A stretch of 64,000 bases of DNA from Stictocephala bisonia (taxonomy: Eukaryota > Arthropoda > Insecta > Hemiptera > Membracidae), in assembly GCA_035578905.1 (NCBI GenBank), contig JAQJVL010000537.1, positions 393,001-457,000 of the forward strand, read 5' to 3'. Every line of letters begins with the position of its first letter. Position 1 is the first letter of the stretch. Below the pieces are notes generated by a model. That model was not told where the DNA came from, searched no databases, and saw nothing but the letters and a program-made list of their open reading frames with translations. Positions 32,354 to 44,378 of this stretch are shown one piece after another. A program made the translations under genes and the position numbers.

Positions 32354-33059
32354 GAGGATGAACCAACACGACGACAGTCTCCCTGACCCTATCGTAAAGT
32401 AACTCCCTACGTACCTTAAAAAACGGCAATAATTTTAGAAAAACAACGAAGTTGTACTGTGTACATTGGGTCATGACAGCGTTTATTTTATACAGTGTTT
32501 ATACATTTACAGTTCTCACATTGGCGTAATTGACTCACGAAAACCTTTTTTTTTTTAATTTTGTGACATATCGGTAGAGTTTATCAAAGGGAAACCAAAC
32601 CCCACATTTTTAAAGATTTAAATCTTCGATATTGTATACAATATTAAGCTCTACATAAAAAAGCTATATGAAGAAGGACGGAAAAAGCCAACTGTGTTTA
32701 TGTTTGTGTTTTCTTGCTCACCTTTTTTATTTTCCAATAAATTCTCAAGACTCTTGAAAACTCAGCGCTCTTGAGTCCAATCTTCAGAGAGAGTTCATGA
32801 TATTCTTGAACGACTACTTATTTCTCAGTGGCTAATAATGTTCGTTCAAGTAGTTTGTACACCATTTAGTATAAAATTATAAAACCTTAGCTTAGTATAA
32901 CGTTAGCTTATTTGTTTAGCATTAATGAATACGCTTTGAATTAATAAAAATAAAATGTAGATCACTTGAAGTTAAAGCATTAGGAAACTATGAATATTGT
33001 CAGTTATCTTTTGTATTTATTTATCAAGTATGTCAAATCAAAAGTTGAAATAACAGAGA
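32352..33059. other. Unassigned DNA between ABC blocks in copy B
   Basis: I see no gene. Block 3 of ABC, present in copies A and C, is missing here, so a deletion or replacement occurred in B. Confidence 0.45.
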
Positions 33060-33545
33060 GACAAATAGTTATTTATGAAATAACACTATGTGGAGATAAG
33101 ATCACGTGATAAATAGTCAAAAATTAATTATATTTGCTTGAGTGATTTGTAAAAAGCTTGTAATATTAGGGTGAATATAAAGACACTCATTAATAAATGG
33201 TTTATTGGAGAGTTCTTTTATCGAACTATATTCAAACTCCGACTGAAGAGTAACGCTTAAATATTATAATCCTGACTGTAGTAAATCAACGGTTATTCAG
33301 GAAACATTGAAGATTATACTTTCTTGTAAATATCGAATGATGGTAGATGTGTGTCAGCCTAAACTTTCCCTTTAAGCCTCTCTCTTCTTTCTCAATCACA
33401 ACATACTCGTAGCTACTGAATTACTCTTTGTGTTTCAAGCTCAAGTTACATTCTTGGTTGCTTTCTCAACATCGTCTCGTGAATGTTTTGCTGATGAAGT
33501 AATATTTTTACATATCAACTAAATGTTATGGTTATTTAGTTTTGA
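33060..33545 (+). repeat. ABC repeat copy B, block 4
   Basis: Aligns with 15895-16622 in copy A (ACAAATAGTTATTTATG, ACTATGTGGAGATAAGATCA, CCTAAACTTTCCCTTTAAGC). Beyond GATAAT the two copies share nothing. Confidence 0.75.
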
Positions 33546-34108
33546 TAATTTGTCATATGTTTAAAATTTTACGATTTTTTATTATTTTGGGTTTTAAGGA
33601 ATTTTAAGCATTTTTCATATTTAAAAATTTCTCACTTTTATTTTGTTTTTAAAAAAGGTATAAAATATAATTATTTTATTTTACGAACATAAAACTACTG
33701 TAATACTAAGTTCGAAACTATTTTAAACATTGTTTTCAATGATTTTAATTTGTCACTATATATAGTGAAAAATATAAGGATATAACTGTATTTTATATTA
33801 CTTTCAGCCCCATTTTTATAGAATACTATTTTGTAATTTCGTTATCTAAGTACGTAAATAGGCCATTAAAACCCTGCTATTTTTTCCCAACATATTACTT
33901 ACAAATTACCAGATAATATTGCGTTTAGATATTTTATATAATGGCTTACTACACTTTTGTCTAAACTTATTTATTTATTTCTGAGAACTGTTACAGTATT
34001 TTGCATACCTTTTTTTTAGAATATTGACCGTTATTTTGACGACATAACTATGGCCTACTGAGCCGCTCTACTACGATAATACATAGAAACGTCCATTATT
34101 ATTACGTG
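33546..34108. other. Unassigned AT-rich DNA
   Basis: Nothing could be assigned. Confidence 0.4.
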
Positions 34109-34110
34109 TA

Positions 34111-36010
34111 CAGGGTTCGGCAAAAGTCTGAAATATATTTATTAATTTCAAAACCATTGAAAAAAATGTAATGAAACTTTGCAGTAATGTACATGTTCCT
34201 ATACCAAACATTTAGACATATTTTACTTGTTTTTCGCATAGCCAGGTGATGACCCATAAAATAAGTCTCAACAATTTTAAATGTAAATCTTAAAAATTTT
34301 AAATGTAAGCCTACCTCGAGTTATACCTCGTATTAAAGGTTTTTTTTGTAAAACACAAGAGTTCAAACCTGAGGTTGAAAGAATGACCCAGTCAGAAAAT
34401 ACAGCCTCTCAAAGAATTTAATGTTAAGGTTAGACAAAAGTCTGGAATGTATTTATTAATTTTAAAACTATTAAAAGAAAAGTAATGAAACTCTGTAGTT
34501 ATGTACAAGTCCCTATACAAATCATATTGACATATTTTACTTGTTTTTTGCATAACCAGGGGATATCCCATGAAGGAAGTCTAAAACTTATTAAATTTAA
34601 GCCTACCTCATTTTTAAGGTCTTTGTTTATAAAACGTAAGAGTGCAAGCCTGAGGTCAAAAGGATGATCCAGTCAGAAAATATAGCCTCTCAAAGATTTA
34701 ATGTCATATAACTATTACTGCTTAAGACAAAGGTAAGATAGTTATCATTTATTGCTGCGTAGAGCTATAATTTTTCTAACTATGAGAAGTTTAATTTTAC
34801 AAAAAAATAAGAAACAAATTATTATAATAATATTTTTAAACGATTTTAGGTAAACGTACTGTCAAAAGAGTTTTAATATTTTTTCTTATTTTTATCTTAG
34901 TTAAATAGCATAGCTATTTTTACGACACAGTCTTTTGTTAATATTGTTAACAATCAACAACATAATTAGCAACAGGGACCTAAAACTGTTAAATACTACA
35001 AACATGGACATGTACATAACTAAAAATTTTCATACTTTTCTTTTAATAGTTTTAAAATTAGTAAATACATTCCAGACTTTCACCCAACCCTGACATTAAG
35101 TTCTTTGAGTGGCTGCATTTTCTTACTGGATGATCCTTTTGACCTCAGATTTGCACTTTTGTACTTTACAAACAAAGACCTTTACAATGAGGTATATATA
35201 ACTCGAGGTAGACTTGCTTTTAAAATTTTTAAGATTTCCTTCATGGGTCATTCCCTGGACATGCAAAATACAAGTAAAATATATCAATATGATTTGTATA
35301 GGGACTTGTACATAACTACAAAGTTTCATACTTTTCTTTTAATAGTTTTAAAATTAGTAAATAGATTCCAGACTTTCACCCAACCCTGACATTAAGTGCT
35401 TTGAGTGGCTGTGTTTTATGACTGAGTCATCCTTTTGACCTCAGGCTTGCACTCTTATTTTTTACAAACAAAGACCTTTACAATGAGGTATAACTTGAGG
35501 TAGGCTTACATTTAAAAACTTTTAGACTTCCTTCATGGGCCATCCCTGGATATGCAAAAAACAAGTAAAATATTTCAATGTGATTTGTATAGGGACTTGT
35601 ACATAACTACAAAGTTTCATTAGTTTTCTTTTAATAGTTTTAAAATTAATAAATACATTCCAGACTTTCACCCAACCCTGACATTAAGTTCTTTGAGTTG
35701 CTGTATTTTATGACAGAGTCATCCTTTTGACCTCAGATTTGCACTCTTGTGTTTTACAAAAAAAGACCTTTAATATGAGGTATAACTCGAGGTAGGCTTA
35801 CATTTAAAATTTCTAAACGTCTAAACCTAGCTATGCGAAAAACAAATAAAATATGTCTAAATGTTTGTTATAGGGACATGTACATAACTACAAAGTATCA
35901 TTACATTTATTTCAATGTAATAAATTAATAAATATATTAATAATATAAAAAATTAATAAATATAAGGTTTTGAAATTAATAAATATATTCCCGACTTTTG
36001 CCCAACCCTA
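34111..36010. mobile_element. Foldback element with tandemly repeated arms
   Basis: A unit of about 300 bp is present twice in plus orientation on the left (34111-34424, 34425-34712). On the right it occurs inverted as a partial unit (about 34975-35092) and three full ones (35093-35388, 35389-35680, 35681-36010). Landmarks are GGCAAAAGTCTG at the tip, CCTACCTCGAG in the middle and CCTCTCAAAG at the inner edge. TA precedes the left CAGGGTT end. A centre of about 260 bp (34713-34975) has no coding signal. Short frames in the arms are artefacts. A lone copy of the unit lies at 53885-54170. Confidence 0.88.
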
Positions 36011-37325
36011 CATATCATTTATGTTATATCTGTACTACCTACTGGCCTGCTGACATTGTACAATGTTACTAGTACAATATATTTGTTTATTCTAACTTAT
36101 TTAAGTTACTGTTGAATATTCCGTAAAGACTACTATTACTCTTTACGGAATATTTAGGAGCATATATTTTTTATTTATTATTTAGTTTTTATTTTTTTAC
36201 TTATATTGTACATATCTAGTATAACACTTATAATCTTGTAGTAGGTATGTATATCTTAGTGTATAAGATAATAGAATTCACGTACAAAACCTATTGTACA
36301 ATAGTGAACAAAGATTCTTTGATTCTTTCATTATTTAATTTCACGCACAGTAAAATAGTCACAAATTATATCCATAGTAATATCGTTCAATTAGCAATAC
36401 ATCCCACAGTAAAATTATTAATTAATAAACAGATCTTTCAATCTTAGCGTGTGCATTTTATTGATATTAAATCATTAATTCATAAATTACAACCAGAATA
36501 AAAAGGTTTTGTGGAGCTGTAATAAATACTCTTTTTAGTTCATTATAAAATGTTCATACTAATAACACAGTAATATTACTTAAACATGTGTTTTGAAATC
36601 GAAATTATCGACATCATTTTAATATTAAAAACTTCAACCTAAAATTAACCAACGTTAACAATCAGTTTGTTTTGTTTCCTAATATTTTTTCATTTTTGTG
36701 AACCAAAAGTACCGTCATACACTAATCTCGTATTGTTAGTAAATATGTTTGTTACATATTTCGAAAGTAAAACCTTCGTTTACTAATTTCGTCGAATGTT
36801 TTTTTTTATGATTAGGCAGATCTGTTGACAAAGTAACGAAATATGTAAAAGTCAACATTTCTTTAAATTCATCGAACCCAATCCAAAGTGCACTTTGGGT
36901 TATTTTGTCAAAAATGGAAATTTTATAATTTACTATACCATAATACAGAGCGATTTGCATATTATGTAGCACTTATAAACGCTTTCTACAATAATCCACT
37001 TTCTAGACAAAAGTAACATGAACCAGTTATTTCTTAATTATCATATATGAAACACAGAATGTACATGATTATACGTGGTCACATCAAGGAGGCCAGAAAT
37101 AAATGCAACATTATTGGAATGCAGTGTTTCAAAATAACCTTGCATAATATATTTTGTCAGCTGTTCTTAAAAACTACAGATGTTGCATTGTTGTCAAACA
37201 GTTGCGCTAACTTACAATTGTGTGCCAAAGTTAACGGCTTATTTATAATAGGTTAATAATCATTGTACCAGTAATCAATATTATTAGTTATGTTTCCTTA
37301 GTTTTTAATCATTTATTAATTAATT
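36011..37325. other. Unassigned AT-rich DNA
   Basis: A hairpin pairs ATTCCGTAAAG (36118) with CTTTACGGAAT (36140). A minus-strand frame at 36736-36972 (IFDKITQSALWIGFDEFKEM) looks protein-like, but it has an in-frame stop just upstream and no convincing splice sites, so no gene is called. Confidence 0.4.
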
Positions 37326-37328
37326 AAT

Positions 37329-37645
37329 CAATACCACTGTACGTGTATGGGTGGGCGGGTGGGTGAATACCACTGTACGTGTATATGTGGGCGGGTGGGT
37401 CAATACCACTGTACGTGTACGACCGTACGTATATGAGAGGGTGGGTGGGTCAATACCACCGTACGTGTATGAGAGAGTGGGTGGGTCAATACCACCGTAC
37501 GTGTATGAGGGAGTTGGTGGGTCATACTACCGTACGTCTACGGGTGGGTGGGTGGGTCAATACTACCATACGTCTACGGGTGGGTTTGTGGGTCAATACT
37601 AACATATGTGTACGGGTGGGTGGGTCATTACCACCGTACCTGTAT
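37329..37645 (+). repeat. 36-bp G-rich minisatellite array, about 9 units
   Basis: It starts CAATACCACTGTACGTGTAT followed by GGGTGGGCGGGTGGGT. Units degenerate toward the right (GAGAGGGTGGGTGGGTC, then GTCTACGGGTGGG). Frames of 83 and 130 residues come from the repeat. Confidence 0.92.
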
Positions 37646-38493
37646 GTATCATTTCCGCGTTCTGATTGGTCCTATTTTGATGATCTTCATCTTGTTTTAG
37701 TAATAAACCGTACAGTATGCGGTATTATGTACAGTATGTACAGTATTATTACAGTTGGCACAAAATCGTAGGTTATGACAATCGTAATAAATATAAGTTT
37801 GACAACAATGCAGCAGCTGATATTTATATGAACCTGAAAGACCAATATTATGCAAAGTTTTCTTCTTACATTTTTTTCCAATAAATATTCTTCGTTCATT
37901 TCTGGACCCAAGACATTAAATATTCGAAATCATTCTGTTGTGATTACACACCTATCATAATAATCTACATATTATTACACACTAAGTGCCATTTTATTAC
38001 ACAAAATGTATTTAATTATGAAACTACGTTGACAGATGAAATGATACAAGTTTTCAATATTAGTAGTAGAAACAGGGTCATTAAAAAATAATCTTTGGTT
38101 GATTTTATTTATTTATTCTGACTGATATTTAACCTATACAACAGCTAAAATTTATGAATTGAAGCCTGCAACCTAATATTACAGAGTAAAACATGTTGTT
38201 ATATAAAAAAAATAGCATTTTAAATTATTTGAGTGTTCATAAGTAGAAAACGGCTGAAATTACGGGAAAAAAGCTAAATTAAAAAGTTTTAAAACTACAT
38301 TTTCTATGAGGAATTATAAAAAATATATAGTGCTCTATAAGAGAAAATTAAGTTGTCTGGCATTTCGGAAAATGGCGGCTTTTTGATAATCGCTAAATGC
38401 ATATTTTTATTAATCAAGAAAAAGTAGGTGAAGGTCCTCATTTAAAGTTTGTTGTATCTTTAAAAAATTACCCTGTATATATTTCTATATTGA
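37646..38493. other. Unassigned DNA with a possible mariner-like end
   Basis: ACCCTGTATATATTTCTATA near 38470 repeats the right edge of the mariner-like element in copy A (2904-2920). The adjoining AATGGCGGCTTTTTGATAAT is typical of MITE arms. A matching left end was not found. Confidence 0.4.
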
Positions 38494-40085
38494 ATGAATG
38501 AATAAATTTTATTCCAAATAAATTATATCACCTACAATTTAAAAGAAAGAACAAGCATGATTGTTAAGTTTGACAAACGAGTAATCTAAAAAAAGGTGTT
38601 TGAATTTTGAATAAAACAATATTAGTTAATTATTGCAACCGTTATTGAAAAGGACTACAACAAATGAATAAATGAAGAAATTATAGTTGAAATTTATACA
38701 AGTATTGAGATGGTAATGACAGCAAGCATAACGCATCTTATCAGCTGAGAGAGGAGGGGCTGATGCAAGATCCCCCCCAGTTTACACGCCGGTAATCTCC
38801 CGCGATGATACGATCGGCCTCGTTCACACTTAATCTGCGTAACCAGTTTGTGATATTTCTTTTAAACATATTTATTAATAGGGACTCAAACAACTTTAAT
38901 TCATTGAAATATTTAAATATATTACGGTAAATAATATGAAAAATAAAATAAGAGTTTGTTGAAGAGAAAAATAAATTAATAGTAAAGTTGTGATTTAAAA
39001 ACTCTAGAAGAATATCTAGCATTGTGACTATGAGAAATATCTTTAAAAATATTATTGACATTTTAATGTATATTGATTAAATTGTGTTTAATATACAGCT
39101 GTCGGGCAGGAAGTACCGACGTTTCTTCAAATAGAGCATCAATCAATCTGTGTTTCCCATGACTTATTTTCAAAATTGTTTTTTGAGCTACATTCAGAGG
39201 CTCAATAATACTTTTATAACAACCCCACCCTGCTATAATTACAAAAGATAATAACGATTGTATAAAAGCAAAGTAAGCCATTTTAATTTATTTGGTAGTT
39301 AAAACTCCATTCATTTGTCTGAACGCAAATGTTTATTTCCTCATCTTGTTTTTAATATACAGTATAGAACATGATAAGACCATTTTAGTCTACAGTCAAA
39401 AATAACTCCTAAATATTTGTATGAGTCAACTTTCTCGATACTTTCATATACGCAGCTGTTATTTCGACAGTTATATACTACAAGATCATCTAAATTAAAG
39501 TCTGCGCAGCTGCTTATAGAAATTGGTAAGAATTTAGTTTTAGAAATATTTAATGAGAGTATATTTTCACTAAACCATTTCTTAAGGAGCATTTCTTTGA
39601 TATCATGGAAAGCTTTGTCTCATACCTCGGACCCAGGTCGTTCTCTGCAGGAAAATCAGGGTATCATCAGCAAACAAATATAAGTTCCCAACAAGTTTGA
39701 GTCTAAATACGTTATTTATATAGGTCAAAAATAAAACTGACCCAAGCCTTGGACCACTCAGTAGTCTAACTGAAAGACATCGCTATATTTTTTTACAAAT
39801 AGAGACAAATTGTGATCTTTTAGAGAAATAACTGGTGAACCAAGTGAGGGCGTTGCCTTGTATTTCGTCTTTAGTTTGCTCAGAAATTTCGATCGATTCA
39901 CAAAATCAAATGCTTTTTTAAGGTCAAAAAAATATTAACATTGTATGCTGTTTGTCAGATATAGGATAATTTGATTTTTTATTTGTGTCAAACAGCACAT
40001 CACAAATGTTCTTGTTGTGTTGAAACTCGTATTGACGTTCTCTAAGAATATTATTTGTTTGTGGGTAAGACACTAATTGATCTTT
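38494..40085 (-). pseudogene. Non-LTR retrotransposon ORF2 fragment, degenerate
   Basis: On the minus strand it reads RERQYEFQHNKNICDVLFDT, FFDLKKAFDFVNRSKFLSKL, NALTWFTSYFSKRSQFVS, GSVLFLTYINNVF, then LYLFADDTLIF (catalytic F-A-D-D near 39663-39675), WFSENILSLNISKTKF, YKYLGVIFDCRLKWSYHV, FAFIQSLLSF, PLNVAQKTILKISHGK and LPARQLYI. These are reverse transcriptase motifs 2-9 in order. The 3' end is a TTTATTCATTCATTCA tail (plus 38494-38512). Frameshifts and stops inactivate it. It differs from the LINE family at 29375 and 50884. Its 5' edge abuts ABC copy C. Confidence 0.88.
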
Positions 40086-40094
40086 CATTAATTA

Positions 40095-41400
40095 TTAAGT
40101 ATTTTTGTTCCAAGTTAAATGTTATACTGAAGAAGGCATTTCCCATGGATATTATGTATTATGTAATTATGTAATAGTTCAATAATAGGCTATATTGTGA
40201 GTACTGCTCATGACCAGTGCCATAAATTATTACAATTAAAAACTTGTGATTTCAAGTTGACTAGGATCATTAATTAAATGATTCTTTCAAAAAAATTGCA
40301 TCACAATAGATTATTTTTATTTTTACCAACTCTCTGTATTATTCATGGAATTACAAATCTTTGCCTACAAGTCTTTGCAAGACATATATTCACTTTAAAT
40401 ATGGTATTCGTTGGGCAGCATTCTTTAATAAGGTGGCACTGAAACAGGGAATAAAAATTATATAAAGTAAAAGAACCATTATTTGTTTAATTGTTCTCTT
40501 GTATAAAGCTATTGTATACAAGTTCACTATACTTTAAATAACCTTAACAAATTGTTAATCCATAATATCTTAAATCTGTACGTTGAAGACTTTCTAAACT
40601 AAATTAGTATATAAACTGTTTACAGTATAAAACTACTAAATAAATCATCATTCTATCTCTGATAGTTACTGTGAGCTAAACGCCTTTCTGTACAGTTATT
40701 TCATCTACATAACATCGTAATAGTAATGAGGACACAAAGTATTACACATTGCAATTATTTAAATTATCAGCATTTATTGATAAGAAACCGTAGTTCATAA
40801 AGATTTTATACATTTATGACTCCTTCAATAGTACGTCAATTAGTTTTTTTCTCTTTTTTTCAATAATCTCATGGTTTTATTATACAGAGTGTCGAAGTGG
40901 TATATTTGTCAACCACTTCTCTGCTCTTTCTCTACAACTCGTTGATCCGTCAGCTTATTGAACAATCTTTTGTAGTTTGGGCCCCTTATCTACTTTATCT
41001 CAACCCGCAATTACAGAGATTATTGTGAAGCGGATATCATTCAATCGACATCCACTTCAGTAGAAACATTTAATATATTCTCCACTTCAGTTATCAGCAT
41101 TCATTTATGCCCACGACAGCATTGAAACCGTCAAAAAGAATAAACATGAAATGTTTTTCAATACGTTCGTGTCATCCAGTTAAGAAGTCAGTATTGTTTT
41201 TCGTTAACAAAACACTTCTATATACTAAAAACTGTTATTTAAGTATTCAGGTTGTAATTATTATCTACCTGAGTAATATTTTTACTATATTAATATTTTA
41301 TTATAATAACATTAATATTTTTCATACGTAGTTATTTGTTTCAGTATTCAAAATCTAAAATGAAGGATTATTATAGCCCTAGGCACATTCCACTGTAATG
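40095..41400 (+). repeat. ABC repeat copy C, block 1
   Basis: It aligns with 2920-5210 (A) and 28790-30800 (B) from GTATTTTTGTTCCAAGTTAA through CTCCACTTCAGTTATCAGCA. It has neither the 84-bp nor the 52-bp expansion and no LINE. The 5' portion is replaced by the minus-strand LINE. Confidence 0.75.
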
Positions 41401-41734
41401 TGTGAAATATTTTTAATTAGATACGTCGTCTTTATAAAACCTAGTTTATATTTTACAAAAATAAAGTTGAAAATATTCTTAAATAAAGTCGATGTGGAAC
41501 GCCTTTAACACGTAAGCAGAAAACCCAAATATAAATACAATTTGAATTTATCTAATATGAGCACAACATTCATTAATCATGTGTATTTTTATTTTTTGTT
41601 TAAAAATATTAATCAATTTATGTTAATTGATTCTAAATACATAAGTTTACTTCAATATTCCTTTCATATTTGAAAAGGGTTTGCTTACAGAATTAATTTA
41701 GTTGTATTTTTATTTATTTTATTTAAAATAGATG

Positions 41735-43080
41735 GTTAGAAGAGACATATGTTGTACTTACTTACGCTATTTCTTTAATGGTTTATAACAGGAGAGGTTA
41801 ATGACCATTTACTACACTCAAACTGTTATTACAAATTAACACTTGAACTTATGTTGCTTGTTACATACTCATCTCATAAACTCGTGTTTTGTAATATATG
41901 TTGACATTGTTATCTACATACTGTTACCTGTTACCTCTAGTCCTTGAATTTCTCTCGTAAAATGTTTCAATGATCTTCAATAAAGTTGGGATAGCATTTA
42001 TTCATATCTATATTACTGTCTATCTAAATTTGTTCTGTACACTATAACAAACTATACTTTAACACTGAGACTCTGACATAATTTAGAATATTTATAAAAT
42101 AATTAATTACTTGTCATAGTTGGCCTTGTTTCTTAAAAAATACGAAACTCAAACAAATATGTTGGTTTTTTTAGGTATGTCTCCGCAATGATTATTCCTC
42201 AAACGAAGTAGAACTCTCTTACACACACACATATATACAATCGTATACTTAAGCAAATAGCCCAACTTATATTTCTTTAATCCCAACCTAAACCTAACTT
42301 AACCTATTCAGAATGTTTCAAAATCTACAGAATACACCCTATATTATCGGTTGAGTTAGTTATATTACTTGTTACAATTGACTTACTAGTCCTCCTTCTA
42401 TCTGGCAGCATGTTACAGAAGTGTTTCGGGCATTAAACACATAAATATTTCGGGTTTTATTCGGAATGTTCCTGCATTCGTTTGGCAATGATAGTTCGTT
42501 AAACGAAGTGGAAAACTCACATATTTATAAGCAAGTAGCACGTAGACTTATATTTATTTAATCCTATTCTAAGCTAATCTACTCATAATTTAAAAAAAAC
42601 GTACAGAATAAACTGTATGATATTGGTAAAGTTGGTTATTTTACTTGTTACAATTATTGACTTACTGATTGTCCTTCCTTTTGGCAGCATGTAACAGCAG
42701 AAACAAACAAAGCTATCAAAAATAATCGAAACATGAAACCTAAGAAGGTGTGGCTCGACATCTTTAGTTGTTCTAGTGCAAGGCCCTTATGTCTTGGTAT
42801 TCAAATCATGCGATGTTACGGTACATTTATTAAGAACAATTTGCTCATTGCTCTATTAATTTTACAGAATATTAATTACGTGAGATGCCATAGATAACAT
42901 GTAACAGTAACATACATAAGGCCGTTATATTTCATTTGTTTTAGTTGTCATAAGGGAATGTATTAAAAGTAGAAAATAGTTGTATTTGTTTGTCCGGTTT
43001 ATGAAAAAGAATATTTATAATTGTATAACAATAAAACATATTTAAAATGAAAGTAAGGTTACTGCTAATGTTACATAGTC
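41735..43080 (+). repeat. ABC repeat copy C, block 2, with internal tandem duplication
   Basis: It aligns with copies A and B (GACATATGTTGTACTTACTT; TGGCTCGACATCTTTAG). A segment of about 270 bp is present twice: about 42146-42428 and 42429-42700, each running from a TTCG/ACGAAGT-(x)-GAA region to GGCAGCATGTTACA. The second is much closer to copy A (9050-9300) than the first is. Confidence 0.75.
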
Positions 43081-43290
43081 TATTTATTTATTTTTTTTTT
43101 TATTTATTTATTCATAAGACGCCGATCGTCAAGATATTGGCGAATATGGATTTCGATTGAGTGTAATGAGTGTAGATGAGCGAATGTAGTCATTGTTACA
43201 AACTAAGGCCGACTACTCCTTAGAAAGTGTCATTAATTAATAGCCCAATGACAAATGAACAGCCGGTGGTTATCAGCTGATCCTTCTCAA
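43081..43290 (-). mobile_element. SINE, minus orientation, 5'-truncated, AGTC target duplication
   Basis: AGTC flanks the element at 43077-43080 and 43291-43294, and copy A has a single AGTC at 9697-9700 with the same neighbours, giving exact boundaries. On the minus strand it reads GAAGGATCAGCTGATAACCA..., then CGGCCTTAGTTTGTAACA, and ends GACGATCGGCGTCTTATGAA plus an A/T tail. The body matches the tRNA-headed copy at 5601-5795, and the tail matches the SINE at 11668-11993. The tRNA head is missing. Confidence 0.85.
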
Positions 43291-44090
43291 AGTCAGATAC
43301 ATTATACAACTCACAGATTGGCCGAACATCATATGACAATGACATGTTCCACATTCATTCGGTGGAAAGAAGTGAGATATCCAACAAAAATGTGGGTTAT
43401 GTTAGGTTAAGTTAGTATATGTTGACGGTAAAGAGGTAACTTCTAAGATACCCTCCTCGTTCTAGTCCGAGTAGGAAGCACAACTTTATTCTCCAAGTAT
43501 GCGTTCTTCTGATGAAGAACGCACACGATTTGAATAGCTAGTTTAAGAACAAAAAGGATTTGAAAAACTACCATCTATGTATTTAATACCCTGATAACAT
43601 TCTTTCATTTTATTGTAATATTCGTCTAGTTTCTCTTCGTCTAGTTTTCTAATTAGGAGGCAGCTTAAAGCTTTCGTTACAAGATGAAGACGGCTTATCA
43701 TTGATTGGTGAACTATGAACTATGTTCACGAGATCCATATGCTTCTGATGCGTTTTCCCCATTTAATCTTCTTCAGCAAACTCCTAATAGTTTGAGATAG
43801 AGGTGGGGTGGTTTGGTGTATCCTTATCATCCAAGAACCGAAGGAACATAGGTCCCGACTATGGGGTTTTCTGTCATTTGTGGCCACTCCAGACTTGATC
43901 ATATCCTTCTTAACTTTTAGGATAGAACACTTCCTAACTTTTGCTCAACATGAAATACACAACCCATATCTGAAGCAATTTCTATATTCGCATGATTGCG
44001 TTTTTATTCATTTGATCTTTTTCATTGGGACTACACTGTAGAAGAGTTAGATCGTTCTAACCGTTCTAATGCTTAGTCAAGCTAATTTTT
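43291..44090 (+). repeat. ABC repeat copy C, end of block 2 and block 3
   Basis: It continues from the SINE with TACAACTCACAGATTGGCCG (A: 9711-9730) and aligns with 12050-12830. In C these two parts are only some tens of bases apart; in A a foldback element, unassigned DNA and a SINE separate them. Confidence 0.75.
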
Positions 44091-44171
44091 GTGTGTTTTT
44101 ATTAACCGACTCCAATTGTTTGTCGATGCTCCCACTTTGTTTATTTTTAATAATTTTTTGTGAGCCTATTA

Positions 44172-44328
44172 TTAAAAATAAACACAGACTGTGTTTTGCT
44201 CGTTTGTGTCACTTAATGTGTTAATTGCCACTTCAGAATTGATGAGGAAACTGAACTCTGTTGATGAGTTTAAGGACACCAAAAGCTCTGACACAGCTGG
44301 TTCCTTGCTCCATTCTCTCAGAGCCATG
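44172..44328 (-). CDS. Candidate terminal exon, unknown protein
   Basis: The minus strand has a pyrimidine-rich ATCTCTCTTCTAG that resembles a splice acceptor, ending at 44329. It then reads MALREWSKEPAVSELLVSLN, followed by SSTEFSFLINSEVAINTLSD and TNEQNTVCVYF before TAA at 44172-44174. The stretch is noticeably less AT-rich than its surroundings and lies just outside ABC copy C. No domain is recognised. Without upstream exons or RNA evidence this is only a possibility, and a transposon remnant is equally conceivable. Confidence 0.22.
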
Positions 44329-44378
44329 CTAGAAGAGAGATGTGGGTAAATACAGTAGAAAACATAAATTTTACCCAC

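Noticed and set aside
36736..36972. Protein-like minus-strand frame with FDKITQSALWIGFDEFKE
   Set aside because: An in-frame stop lies directly upstream, splice sites are weak, and I recognise no family. Kept only as a note.
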